DNA of 64,000 nucleotides, taken from assembly GCF_900230215.1 (NCBI RefSeq), contig NZ_LT907982.1, positions 1,426,001-1,490,000 on the forward strand, written 5' to 3'. Below the pieces are notes generated by a model that was given only the letters and a program-made list of their open reading frames with translations, did not search any database and was not told where the DNA came from. Source of the DNA: Jatrophihabitans sp. GAS493 (GTDB lineage Bacteria; Actinomycetota; Actinomycetes; Mycobacteriales; Jatrophihabitantaceae). Positions 8,157 to 16,725 of this stretch are shown piece by piece (positions within the stretch are counted from its first letter, which is position 1; every line of letters starts with the position of its first letter). The translations under genes and the position numbers were made by a program.

Positions 8157-9435
8157 GCCGACCCATCACGCGAACGCGCCGCAGTGGTTTCGTTATCCTC
8201 CAGCTGATCGTACGAACATGAGCGTCCAGTTCCGCCTCCAGATGGGCGTTTCGCTCGATCGCGGAGTTGAGCCTGTCGCGCAACTCGGCGAATGCGGGAT
8301 CGGGCAGAGTCGATGCTGGCGTGCTCTCAGTGAGAAGCGGAGTGACTTTCGCGAGCGCCTGCTCGCACGATACGAGAGCAGCGGCGAAGTGGTCCCTGTC
8401 GTTCACACACTCCGACAACCGCTGTGCGACCTTCCCGAGCTCCTGCTTCTCCGATATGAGCGTCGCTGCGAGGTGGTTTCTCTCGTCCTCGACCGCTGAC
8501 AATCCGGCCACCTGTTTGCTGAATTTCTCAGCTTGCGCTACCAGTGCCGCATTCTCGGACATCAGGTCACGCATGGACGTGTCTGCCGCACTCAGCTGCT
8601 CGAGCAGCCGGACTCGCTCCTCCAGGATGCGCCGATGGTCGGCGTGAATCGATTCGCGTTCTTCGGTGAGCGCCGCCGCGAGTGCGCCGAGGTTATCAAG
8701 TTGACCGGATGGCGCGACGGTCTGCTGGCTTCGAAGCTCAGGCAGCGTAGCGTTGCTCGCTACCGCGACGGAGTAAGGATCATGTCCCGGCGTTATCGCG
8801 CCAATGGAATAGGTTTCGCAGTTCAGCTGCTGGGGGTCGACTTGGTCTGCTGCATCGCCGGCTGTGTCGGGGAAAAGAAGCGATGACAGGTGCAGGTGCT
8901 GACGGAACAGTTCGACATGGGCGAACCGAGCGGCTACATCTGCTTCAAGTTCCTCCGGAACCATCTCGTGAAGATGGAACGGATTTCCAGCCGGATACAC
9001 CCGCGGATTTGGCGACGATACGAAAAGTACGCCATCCGCTCGCAGCACGCGCGCCAATTCGTCTAAGGTTTTACCGGTGTCCGACGTGTGCTCGAGCGCT
9101 TCGAAACAAACGACGACATCGAATTGTCCGTCTTCGAAAGGCAGGTCCATCAGATCGCCAACCTCAAACGAGGCATCCGGTACGCGGGCTACTGCGTTGG
9201 TGATGGCTTCTTCGGAGATGTCGAGACCGGTCACCTTCAGCGCGCCGGCGTCGAGCAGAAGCTGCGACCCCCATCCGACCCCACATCCGGCGTCCAGCAC
9301 GGCCTTGCCCCGCACGTAGGGCAGCGCGAATCTGTAGCGAAGCTGGTGTTCGGCCTCGATGAGATCGCCACCCATCGCCTCCGGGATGAATCGTTCACCG
9401 GTGGCTTCCAGCGCCATGGCTTTAGGGTCCTGCAT
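8140..9435 (-). CDS. methyltransferase with long C-terminal coiled coil
   Basis: The N-terminal ~200 residues form a class I methyltransferase: motif I AVLDAGCGVGWGSQLLL, then VTGLDISEEAI, FDVVVCFEALEH and VLRADGVLFVSSPNP. Residues ~250-400 are heptad-rich (TEERESIHADHRRILEERVR and onward) and predict a coiled coil. The protein closes with ISWRITKPLRRVR, a basic tail seen at the ends of many actinobacterial glycan-cluster proteins. I prefer ATG 9435 because GGAG sits nine bases upstream; ATG 9450 and an upstream start at 9489 are alternatives. It follows the GT4 gene by 12-27 bases and overlaps the next gene, consistent with one operon. Confidence 0.75.
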   Translation of the reverse strand: MQDPKAMALEATGERFIPEAMGGDLIEAEHQLRYRFALPYVRGKAVLDAGCGVGWGSQLLLDAGALKVTGLDISEEAITNAVARVPDASFEVGDLMDLPFEDGQFDVVVCFEALEHTSDTGKTLDELARVLRADGVLFVSSPNPRVYPAGNPFHLHEMVPEELEADVAARFAHVELFRQHLHLSSLLFPDTAGDAADQVDPQQLNCETYSIGAITPGHDPYSVAVASNATLPELRSQQTVAPSGQLDNLGALAAALTEERESIHADHRRILEERVRLLEQLSAADTSMRDLMSENAALVAQAEKFSKQVAGLSAVEDERNHLAATLISEKQELGKVAQRLSECVNDRDHFAAALVSCEQALAKVTPLLTESTPASTLPDPAFAELRDRLNSAIERNAHLEAELDAHVRTISWRITKPLRRVRVMGRHGRIS

Positions 9436-9461
9436 AACTAAACGCTCCATATTTTCGGGGT

Positions 9462-11516
9462 TCAAACGAACTCGACCGGCTTGCGGCAACTGCGGATCAT
9501 TCTCAGGTATTCGTCGGCGTAACCCTGGCCGTCAAAGGACTTCGCATCGTGCTCGCACTGCGCACGGATCGCAGCTAGTTTTTGAGGGGAGACGCCCAGC
9601 GCTCGACGAAGACCGGCCAATAGAGACGTCCCGCTGCGTGGTTGACACAGCCAGCCGTTCTCGCCGTCGCGTATGACCTCATTGAGACCGAAGACATCGA
9701 CCGCGAGCGTGGGTAGCCCAAACGCCATGCTCTCGAGCACCGATCGTGGCAGCGACTCGACATCGGAGGCGCTAACCAGAATGTCAGCCGCCTGATACCA
9801 GGGGTAAGTTTCAGGCTGGATCGGAATGATCCTGATGAACTCGTCAAGCCCTAGGGCGGCGACAATCTGCCTCACGCAGGCCGCATATTCTGTTGGATGG
9901 TCGCCGACCAGGACGAGTCTTGCGTCGGGGAACACCTGTGCGATTTCGGCATAAGCCATCACCAGCGCCAGTTGGGACTTGCGCTCCTGAAAGACCCCCA
10001 TGCAGAGAAGTACACGATGCTTGCGCTCGAATCCCAGCGAGGTGCGGATCTCGTCACGATCATTGGCGCCCCGGTAGTCGGCGATCCGCTGAAGGTCGAT
10101 GCCGTAGCGCACACACCGCCCGTCGAGATCGGGCACCTGCTCGGCGTACATCTTCAAGGTGGCCTCGGCCTCGAAGATCGTCTTCGCCTGGGTGAGACTG
10201 CGATGCCAGTGCTCGGTGATCGCGGGGTGAATCCCATGCTCACCGAAGTTCAGGTAACTGAAGACTTCGAGCGTGAACGACTCATGGATGGCCCAGAAAA
10301 CCGGAAGTCCGGCCAGCAGCGCCGCCTCCACCATCTGGAAAACGCCGAGAGTGTTGGCGATAACCACCTCGGTGTTCCAGGCACGCAGCAGGTAGACGAG
10401 TTCGGTGACTCGCCCAAGGTAGTGAGCCGGGCTCGGCCCCTGCTGGAAGGCCAGGTGGACGGTGATTCCGGCATCTTCGAGTTCCTGCCGCAGCGGTCCA
10501 TCGTTCGGCGACACGACGAGCAGCTCGACGTCCGGAGCCTCCGCCATCCGCAGGAGCAACTCCTGAAGGTACAGCTCCCCGCCGCCCAGATTCAGCGAGT
10601 GGGTGAAGACGCACACCTTGATGGGAGTGCCCGTCTCGCGCGGTACGTCCGGCCGAGCGGGCAGAGACGACAGCAGCGGTGACGGCTGGAGCCGGCCTAT
10701 CGCCGGAGGGGCTTCGATGATTCGAAGGGATGCCGGGGGAGAGATCCAGGTGCTTCCGGTGGCGGAGGTGGCCCTGACCTGTGCGGTCACCTCGGTCCCA
10801 GCCCAGTGTCGGGGAATCGCGACCAGTTCGGCGAAACCAGCGCCGATGGCGTACGGCTCGGTCTCGCCGATCGCTTCAGCCAGGTCGGCCCGACCCTCCC
10901 CGCGACGGACCAGGAGGGGGGGTTCGTCACCGAGGAAGAGTTCGATCCGGTCGGCTGGTCGACCGGCAATCAGTATCCATCCGGAGACGTGAATGACCCC
11001 GCCCGCGCTGAAGGTGCTGCCATCCATCGGGTAGTCGAGAGCACCCTCGGTCCGAAGCAGGGGGAGGGTTGGCTGGGGGCGGCCCTGCACCCTGCGCGTT
11101 CCCAATACCCTGCGTCCGTTTCGGTCGGAGGTCACGACTTCGATCGTGGCGCCGCGGTCGGCCGCGGTCAGCGTCAGGATCGTCGACCAACGCCCTCCGA
11201 CCCGATCTTCATTGGTGAATTCAGCCGAGCCGGCGCCATCGGCGGGCGTCTCGAAGCTGGCGATGACGCTCGCATCACGGATGATCTGAACGCGGCTCGG
11301 GCCGGCTTCGTGGCTGGTCGCCGACCACCCGGCGAAGAGGACATCGCCCTCGGGATAGATGCCGTCGGTCACTGGGAAGTCCCAGTAACCGTCGAGGGAA
11401 TCTTCTCGGAGCTTGGCTGATAGCCGGTTGCGACCCTTGCCCAGGAGACGACGGGCGCTGCCCTGTGCGGTCATGTAGCTACCTGGCTCCGGCGACGAAC
11501 GCTCGCGTGGCGCCAT
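9462..11516 (-). CDS. GT4-family glycosyltransferase with tandem N-terminal beta-sandwich domains
   Basis: 684 residues. Residues ~45-150 and ~155-270 look like two copies of an Ig-like beta-sandwich: both start with an aromatic-P...G segment, then a (F/S)GW motif (LFAGWSAT and HVSGWILI), and end in a short basic strand. A GT-B glycosyltransferase follows from ~300: VCVFTHSLNLGGGELYLQEL (acceptor domain), MGVFQERKSQLALVMAYAEI, LVLVGDHPTEYAACV, and the donor-site signature SDVESLPRSVLESMAFGLPT. The latter is typical of GT4 retaining transferases. The N-terminal duplication may bind carbohydrate or position the enzyme on its glycan. It stands first in, or near the top of, the minus-strand glycan operon. 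Confidence 0.8.
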   Translation of the reverse strand: MAPRERSSPEPGSYMTAQGSARRLLGKGRNRLSAKLREDSLDGYWDFPVTDGIYPEGDVLFAGWSATSHEAGPSRVQIIRDASVIASFETPADGAGSAEFTNEDRVGGRWSTILTLTAADRGATIEVVTSDRNGRRVLGTRRVQGRPQPTLPLLRTEGALDYPMDGSTFSAGGVIHVSGWILIAGRPADRIELFLGDEPPLLVRRGEGRADLAEAIGETEPYAIGAGFAELVAIPRHWAGTEVTAQVRATSATGSTWISPPASLRIIEAPPAIGRLQPSPLLSSLPARPDVPRETGTPIKVCVFTHSLNLGGGELYLQELLLRMAEAPDVELLVVSPNDGPLRQELEDAGITVHLAFQQGPSPAHYLGRVTELVYLLRAWNTEVVIANTLGVFQMVEAALLAGLPVFWAIHESFTLEVFSYLNFGEHGIHPAITEHWHRSLTQAKTIFEAEATLKMYAEQVPDLDGRCVRYGIDLQRIADYRGANDRDEIRTSLGFERKHRVLLCMGVFQERKSQLALVMAYAEIAQVFPDARLVLVGDHPTEYAACVRQIVAALGLDEFIRIIPIQPETYPWYQAADILVSASDVESLPRSVLESMAFGLPTLAVDVFGLNEVIRDGENGWLCQPRSGTSLLAGLRRALGVSPQKLAAIRAQCEHDAKSFDGQGYADEYLRMIRSCRKPVEFV

Positions 11517-11528
11517 CGGGTGGGCCTA

Positions 11529-12599
11529 TCAATTGTTGACCACACCGGGAATCCTCGGAAGCCTGGGCAGCGGGAGGTCCTCGGCGGCGAGGCGGGAGAC
11601 GTCGTGCCAGGTTCGCGCCAATCCGGCGCGAATATCGGTGGGTTGATAGCTGATCAAGCTCTGCAGCGAACGACTGTCGAGCACGCTGTGGCGAACGTCG
11701 TAGGAGCGGGCATCGTGAAATCTGAGCTTTATCCGGTGACCGGTGATTTCGCGCACGATCTGGACCAATTCCACGATGCTGTGGCCGGCACCCGAACCGA
11801 CGTTCAAGATGCGGGGGGCATCGTCGCGCTCAAGTAGTTCGGCAACCGCGAAGGCGATGTCGTCGACGTAGATGTAGTCGCGGGTGTAGTCACCCGGTCC
11901 GTAGACCGGAAGCGTCTCGTGATTGATCGCGCAGCGCATAAGCCGGGCGACAATGCCCTGCCCTCCGGCCCATGATTGGCCGGGACCGTAGGCGTTGGCG
12001 ATTCGCAGAATTCGAATCGGCAGACCGTACAGGTTGGCGTACATCGAGATGTACCGTTCGGCCGTCAGCTTGAGAATGCCGTACGAGCTGATCGGCTCCG
12101 GGGTGGTCGACTCATCGGTCGGTACCTGTTCGACGTTGCCGTACACCGCGCCGCCGGAGGACAAGTAGGTCAAGCGCACCTGGGGTCGCAAGCGCAGCAG
12201 TTCGAGCAGTCGCACCAGCGGCGGGATCACCACCGACACATCGCTGGCCGGGTCGAGGTCGGACTCCGTGGGAGATGAGGATCCGACGGCGTAGATCAGA
12301 TGGTCCACATCGGCCAACGAGCCGGCGATGGTGCTCATCTGGGTCACGTCACCGAGCACCACCGAGGCGCCGGCCAGTAGCGGAGCCACTTCTGGTGATG
12401 GTGCTGTCCGGGTTACCACGTCGACGTCGTACCCGCGATCGACAAGTGCGCGAATAACCCGCGCGCCGATGAAACCGGCGCCGAGTACCAGTACTCGCCC
12501 GGTTGCCTGATGCGTGTCGTTGACCGGAGAGAGGCGCCGGGGGCGGCTGGATGTTCGTGGCGTCCTTGGCGTTCTGGGCGTTCTGGGCGTTTTGGCCAC
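11529..12599 (-). CDS. NAD-dependent epimerase/dehydratase (extended SDR)
   Basis: 356 residues with the NAD-binding motif VLVLGAGFIGARVIRALVDR and the catalytic SSYGILK (Tyr-x3-Lys), followed by IRILRIANAYGPGQ and DYIYVDDIAFAVAELL. This is a nucleotide-sugar epimerase/dehydratase of the GalE/WcaG type; the substrate is unresolved. The GTG start at 12599 is supported by GGAGG six bases upstream, so the odd N-terminal extension is probably translated. That extension is a fourfold Thr-Pro-Arg repeat encoded by a 9-bp DNA repeat. An internal GTG at 12524 would remove it. The gene is probably first in the minus-strand glycan operon and is divergent from the WbdD-like gene. Confidence 0.8.
   Translation of the reverse strand: MAKTPRTPRTPRTPRTSSRPRRLSPVNDTHQATGRVLVLGAGFIGARVIRALVDRGYDVDVVTRTAPSPEVAPLLAGASVVLGDVTQMSTIAGSLADVDHLIYAVGSSSPTESDLDPASDVSVVIPPLVRLLELLRLRPQVRLTYLSSGGAVYGNVEQVPTDESTTPEPISSYGILKLTAERYISMYANLYGLPIRILRIANAYGPGQSWAGGQGIVARLMRCAINHETLPVYGPGDYTRDYIYVDDIAFAVAELLERDDAPRILNVGSGAGHSIVELVQIVREITGHRIKLRFHDARSYDVRHSVLDSRSLQSLISYQPTDIRAGLARTWHDVSRLAAEDLPLPRLPRIPGVVNN
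12560..12595. repeat. 9-bp tandem repeat (4 units) encoding Thr-Pro-Arg repeats
   Basis: Four consecutive 9-bp units, consensus GCGTTCTGG on the plus strand, with one or two mismatches in the outer units. On the minus strand they code for the (Thr-Pro-Arg)4 stretch right after the GTG start of the epimerase. Short in-frame repeats next to a ribosome binding site can vary in copy number without frameshift. Confidence 0.85.
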
Positions 12600-12803
12600 C
12601 TATCACCTCCGTCAAGAGAGGGGGCGATATGCCTTCCGAATAGTGTGCAATCCGTGCCCTCCAGGGACATTAGTGTAACCACGCGCACCTGCCGCTTCGG
12701 GGGGACCCGCCGCAGATCGGCAATCCTCGACCAAGCCCGCTCGCGCAGTAGTCTTCGCATTGGCCGAAGTTCGGCGAACAGAACGACGGAGACCGCAGAC
12801 GTC

Positions 12804-14867
12804 ATGCAGGACAAGCAGGATCTTGCCAGTGCCACGCCCCTGCGCCGGGAGGGTGTACGACATGCTCTCGGTTACATCCTGCTCAACGATGTCGGCTACG
12901 CCTATCGAGATGGTGCCGAGTCGGTTTTGCTGGATCGAATACGGGCCGCCTCCGACATCTCGTCGTTGAGTGACGAGCTGAGTTCATCGGCTCAGAACTG
13001 GCCTGAGCAGGCTCACCTCGACACCGCCCGGGCAAATGTGATCCGGGCTTTCGACCTGCCGGCGCAGGCCCGAGTGCTCGAGATCGGTGCCGGCTGTGGG
13101 GCCGTGACCCGCTATCTGGGCGAGGTCTGCGCCGTCGTTGACGCTTTGGAGCCGGTCGCCGAGCGGGCGGCCATCGCGCGCGAGCGCACACGGGACCTCG
13201 CGGGCGTCGAGGTCTTCGTCGGGGATCTTTCGGATATTCCGGATAGTCCGACCTACGACGTTATCGTCGTCGTCGGCGTGCTCGAATACGTCGGCTCAGG
13301 TAGTGCTAACCTGACGTACTACCAGGATTTCCTAACCGCCATTCGGCGGCGCTTGATCGACGGCGGAACCCTCATCCTGGCCATCGAGAACCGGCTGGGA
13401 ATCAAGTATTACGCCGGTGCTCCCGAGGATCACAGCGTGCGGGTCTTCGACTCCGTCGAGGGGTACCCGCACGCACAGACGCCGGCGCGGACCTTCTCCC
13501 GTCAGCAACTGGTGTCGCTCATGCGCGACGCTGAACTCGACCCGACCGTCTACCTCGCGTTCCCGGACTACAAGCTGACGCGGGCGGTGATGGACCCGCA
13601 GATGCCGCCCCATCTCAACAGCCTTCTCTACCGGATTCCCACCTTTCCGAGTCCGGATTGGTCCCGCCCCCGCCCCAGACTCGCCGACGAGCGCGCGCTC
13701 TGGCGTACCTCGGTCGAGGCCGGACTCGCGGCCGAGCACGGGAACTCCTTCGTCGTGGTCGCTCGCAAATCCGGGGCCGAGGCGCTGACGTTGTGGCCGG
13801 CTAATCGGGCCGTCTGCTACTTCTCGGTCGGGCGTCGGGCATCCGTCGCTGAGCAGACCACCGTCGACGTCGATGCTGACGGGGAAGCCGCGTGGTTCAA
13901 CCGTCGGCAACTGCTACCGCCGGACGGCGAGCTGACCAGCGCCCGATTCGTGCCCGGCGAGGATTTTGTGGATGCTTTCCTCGCCTCGCCCGACAGTGAG
14001 CGCGCCGCCCTGATGCAGGAGTGGGGCGCCATTGTGGACAACTACGCAGGGCGCGGCGAACTCTCCATGGATATCGTGCCGCACAACTTGATTCGCGGCC
14101 TCGACGGCGCACTGCACGTCATTGACATAGTGTTTGAGTCAATTCCGGTCACGGCGCAGCAGGTGCTCGCCCGTGGCGTCTACTGGCTGGCGAATCGGCT
14201 GGCCAACGAGACTGCTGCCGACCGGTGGCCCGGCGCACAGTCGATTCGTGATCTGGCCAGTTGGCTCGGATCCCTCGTTGGCCTCGCTGCGGATGGTTCC
14301 TGGTTAGAGACCTTCTACGTAGAGGAGGTCGAGATTCAAGCTAGATTCGGCTACCCGCCTGCTGGTCAGGGTGAGGACGCGTGGCGGGCCAGTCTGGCGG
14401 CCCGCCTGCGCAGCTGGGGCGAGCGATCACTCACCGAGATGACCCTCGGTACCCGAGACTTCGAAGTGCAGGCCGATGTCGAGCAGTCGAATGCAGTCAT
14501 GAGCGCCGAGTCCGAGTTGATGCGCGGTCAGTTGGCCGAACTGGATAAGCGTCTGGACGATGCCCGGGCCGAGGTCGAGCAGCTGACCATCGAGCAGGCT
14601 GAGTTGAGCGCAGAGCGCAGTGCGCTCGCCGCTGATCGGGCCGCGCTTCAGACCAACCTCAGCGACCTGACGACGGCGCAGCGGTCAGTCCTGGCTGAGC
14701 GCGACGCGGCCCGGGCCAGTCTCGCCGGTGCCGCGGACGAGCTCGCTCAGCTGCAGGCGTCGCGGTGGCTGCGGGCCGCCCGAGGCTACCGTCGAGGCTT
14801 GGAGCGGTTACTGCCGAACGGCTCGCTACGACGTCGCGTCTACGGCAAAGTTCTTGGTCGGCGCTGA
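12804..14867 (+). CDS. WbdD-like methyltransferase / kinase-like / coiled-coil protein
   Basis: 687 residues from ATG 12804. A class I methyltransferase comes first (motif [10 protein letters not shown] at 91-99; [32 protein letters not shown]). The middle region (~320-480) contains MDIVPHNLI with Asp423 and Asn428 spaced as in the kinase catalytic loop HxDxxxxN, then VIDIVFE with Asp441 in the DFG-aspartate position. This reads as an APH/WbdD-type kinase fold with the loop His missing. Residues ~564-653 are strongly heptad-patterned (coiled coil), followed by a basic tail ([12 protein letters not shown]). E. coli WbdD, which caps mannan O-antigen and uses a coiled coil to set chain length, has the same order and a similar size. 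Function here is inferred from architecture and from the GDP-mannose genes nearby. Confidence 0.7.
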   Translation: MQDKQDLASATPLRREGVRHALGYILLNDVGYAYRDGAESVLLDRIRAASDISSLSDELSSSAQNWPEQAHLDTARANVIRAFDLPAQARVLEIGAGCGAVTRYLGEVCAVVDALEPVAERAAIARERTRDLAGVEVFVGDLSDIPDSPTYDVIVVVGVLEYVGSGSANLTYYQDFLTAIRRRLIDGGTLILAIENRLGIKYYAGAPEDHSVRVFDSVEGYPHAQTPARTFSRQQLVSLMRDAELDPTVYLAFPDYKLTRAVMDPQMPPHLNSLLYRIPTFPSPDWSRPRPRLADERALWRTSVEAGLAAEHGNSFVVVARKSGAEALTLWPANRAVCYFSVGRRASVAEQTTVDVDADGEAAWFNRRQLLPPDGELTSARFVPGEDFVDAFLASPDSERAALMQEWGAIVDNYAGRGELSMDIVPHNLIRGLDGALHVIDIVFESIPVTAQQVLARGVYWLANRLANETAADRWPGAQSIRDLASWLGSLVGLAADGSWLETFYVEEVEIQARFGYPPAGQGEDAWRASLAARLRSWGERSLTEMTLGTRDFEVQADVEQSNAVMSAESELMRGQLAELDKRLDDARAEVEQLTIEQAELSAERSALAADRAALQTNLSDLTTAQRSVLAERDAARASLAGAADELAQLQASRWLRAARGYRRGLERLLPNGSLRRRVYGKVLGRR

Positions 14868-15006
14868 CCCGTCGAGCGAGAGCCGCTTTCGACGGAAATC
14901 GGCTCTCAGAGTTCATCAAGTCAACGAGATTCGTCGTAGATCAGCGAATTGTTGCGGTGTAGCGTTGCGAGAAGCGAGTTACCGCCGACCTCACAGGAGC
15001 CGCCCG

Positions 15007-16434
15007 ATGTCGAAGACCATCCAGAACTTCATCGGGGGCGAGTCCCGGGACGCGCTCAGCGGAGCCCGCGCCGATGTGATCAACCCGGCCACCGGGCTGG
15101 CCCTCGGCTCGGCCCCGGTCTCCGACGAGCAGGACATCGACCTGGCCTACAAGGTCGCCGCCACCGCCTTCGAGTCCTGGCGGGACACCACCCCGAGCGA
15201 GCGGCAGCAGGCGCTGCTGAAGTTCGCCGACGCCATCGAGTCGCGGGCCGAGGAGATCATCGCGGTCGAGTGTGAGAACACCGGCAAGCCGCTGGAGATG
15301 ACCCGCACCGAAGAGATCCCCCCGATGGTCGACCAGATCCGCTTCTTCGCCGGCGCCGCCCGGCTGCTGGAGGGGCGCTCGGCCGGTGAGTACATGGCCG
15401 GACACACGTCCTACGTCCGTCGCGAACCGGTGGGCGTCTGTGGCCAGGTCGCCCCCTGGAACTACCCGATGATGATGGCGGTCTGGAAGTTCGCCCCGGC
15501 CCTGGCCGCGGGGAACACCATCGTGCTGAAGCCGTCGGACACCACCCCGGCCTCCTCGGTGCTGTTGGCCGAGATCGCGTCGGAGTTCTTCCCGCCAGGC
15601 GTCTTCAACGTGGTCTGCGGTGACCGGGACACCGGCCGGGCCCTGGTCTCTCACAAGATCCCGGCGATGGTCTCGATCACCGGCTCGACCCGCGCCGGCA
15701 TCGAGGTGGCCCGCTCGGCCGCCGAGGACATCAAGCGCGTTCACCTCGAGCTCGGTGGCAAGGCGCCGGTCGTGGTCTTCGACGACGTCGACATCGAGGC
15801 GGCGGCCGAGGCGATCGCCGTCGCCGGATACTTCAACGCCGGTCAGGACTGCACCGCGGCCACCCGGGTACTGGCCCGCGAGGGCTTCGCCGACGAGTTC
15901 GCGGCGGCGCTGGCCGAGCAGGCCCGCAACACCCGCACCGGCCGGCCGGACGAGGACGTCCTCTACGGTCCGCTGAACAACGCCAACCAGCTGGCCCACG
16001 TCTCCGGGCTGGTCGATCGCCTCCCGGATCACGCGTCGCTGCTGGCCGGTGGGCATCGTCAGGGTGAGAGCGGCTACTTCTACGAGCCGACGGTGCTCTC
16101 AGGCATCAAGCAGGAGGATGAGCAGATCCGCACCGAGATCTTCGGCCCCGTCATCACCGTGCAGTCCTTCAGCGACGAGGACGAGGCGGTGCGCTGGGCC
16201 AACGACGTCGAGTACGGCCTGGCCTCCTCGGTCTGGACCCGCGACCACGGTCGGGCGATGCGGGTGACCCGCCGGCTGGACTTCGGCTGCGTCTGGGTCA
16301 ACACCCACATCCCGATCGTGGCCGAGATGCCGCATGGTGGCTTCAAGCACTCCGGCTACGGCAAGGACCTGTCGATGTACGGGCTCGAGGACTACACCCG
16401 CATCAAGCACGTCATGCACAACATCGACTTCTGA
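15007..16434 (+). CDS. aldehyde dehydrogenase, probably aminobutyraldehyde type
   Basis: 475 residues, standard ALDH length, beginning [12 protein letters not shown] with AGGAG ten bases upstream of ATG 15007. It has NAD-binding [21 protein letters not shown] and ITGSTRAG, catalytic Glu in [14 protein letters not shown], nucleophile Cys in [14 protein letters not shown], and C-terminal EIFGPVITV. It is most like gamma-aminobutyraldehyde/betaine-aldehyde dehydrogenases. Followed by a biotinyl carrier gene and a GABA aminotransferase gene on the same strand, it suggests putrescine/GABA catabolism, with the aldehyde oxidised to GABA and then transaminated. Confidence 0.85.
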   Translation: MSKTIQNFIGGESRDALSGARADVINPATGLALGSAPVSDEQDIDLAYKVAATAFESWRDTTPSERQQALLKFADAIESRAEEIIAVECENTGKPLEMTRTEEIPPMVDQIRFFAGAARLLEGRSAGEYMAGHTSYVRREPVGVCGQVAPWNYPMMMAVWKFAPALAAGNTIVLKPSDTTPASSVLLAEIASEFFPPGVFNVVCGDRDTGRALVSHKIPAMVSITGSTRAGIEVARSAAEDIKRVHLELGGKAPVVVFDDVDIEAAAEAIAVAGYFNAGQDCTAATRVLAREGFADEFAAALAEQARNTRTGRPDEDVLYGPLNNANQLAHVSGLVDRLPDHASLLAGGHRQGESGYFYEPTVLSGIKQEDEQIRTEIFGPVITVQSFSDEDEAVRWANDVEYGLASSVWTRDHGRAMRVTRRLDFGCVWVNTHIPIVAEMPHGGFKHSGYGKDLSMYGLEDYTRIKHVMHNIDF

Positions 16435-16491
16435 CACCTCCACCGCTTCACCTCCGCAAGCTAATCCCCCGGCGAAAGATAGGGAAAATCG

Positions 16492-16716
16492 ATGGCACAT
16501 ACCGTCTCCGCGGAGCTGGTCGGCAGTATCGGGCAGGTCTCCGTGCAGGTGGGGGACACGGTGCTGGCCACAGACACCCTGGTCATCATCGAGTCGATGA
16601 AGATGGAGATCCCGGTGCTGGCCGAGGTGCCGGGGGTGGTCTCGGCGCTGGCCGTCGAGGTCGGTAGCCAGGTCACCGAGGGTGACGTGATCGCCGTAAT
16701 CGAAGCAGCGAGCTAG
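16492..16716 (+). CDS. stand-alone biotinyl/lipoyl carrier protein
   Basis: 74 residues forming a single biotinyl domain. The attachment motif ESMKMEIPV places the modified lysine at residue 37; Met-Lys-Met with a preceding Glu-Ser points to biotin rather than lipoate. It matches the size of small actinobacterial biotinylated proteins such as mycobacterial TB7.3. No carboxylase, transcarboxylase or biotin ligase is encoded nearby, so it probably works with partners elsewhere or has a separate role. It lies between the aldehyde dehydrogenase and the aminotransferase, nine bases before the latter. Confidence 0.85.
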   Translation: MAHTVSAELVGSIGQVSVQVGDTVLATDTLVIIESMKMEIPVLAEVPGVVSALAVEVGSQVTEGDVIAVIEAAS

Positions 16717-16725
16717 GGAGTCCAG

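Noticed and set aside
12510-12803. N-terminal extension of the WbdD-like protein
   Set aside because: It would overlap the epimerase start and its RBS, has no homology, and ATG 12804 begins the conserved protein.
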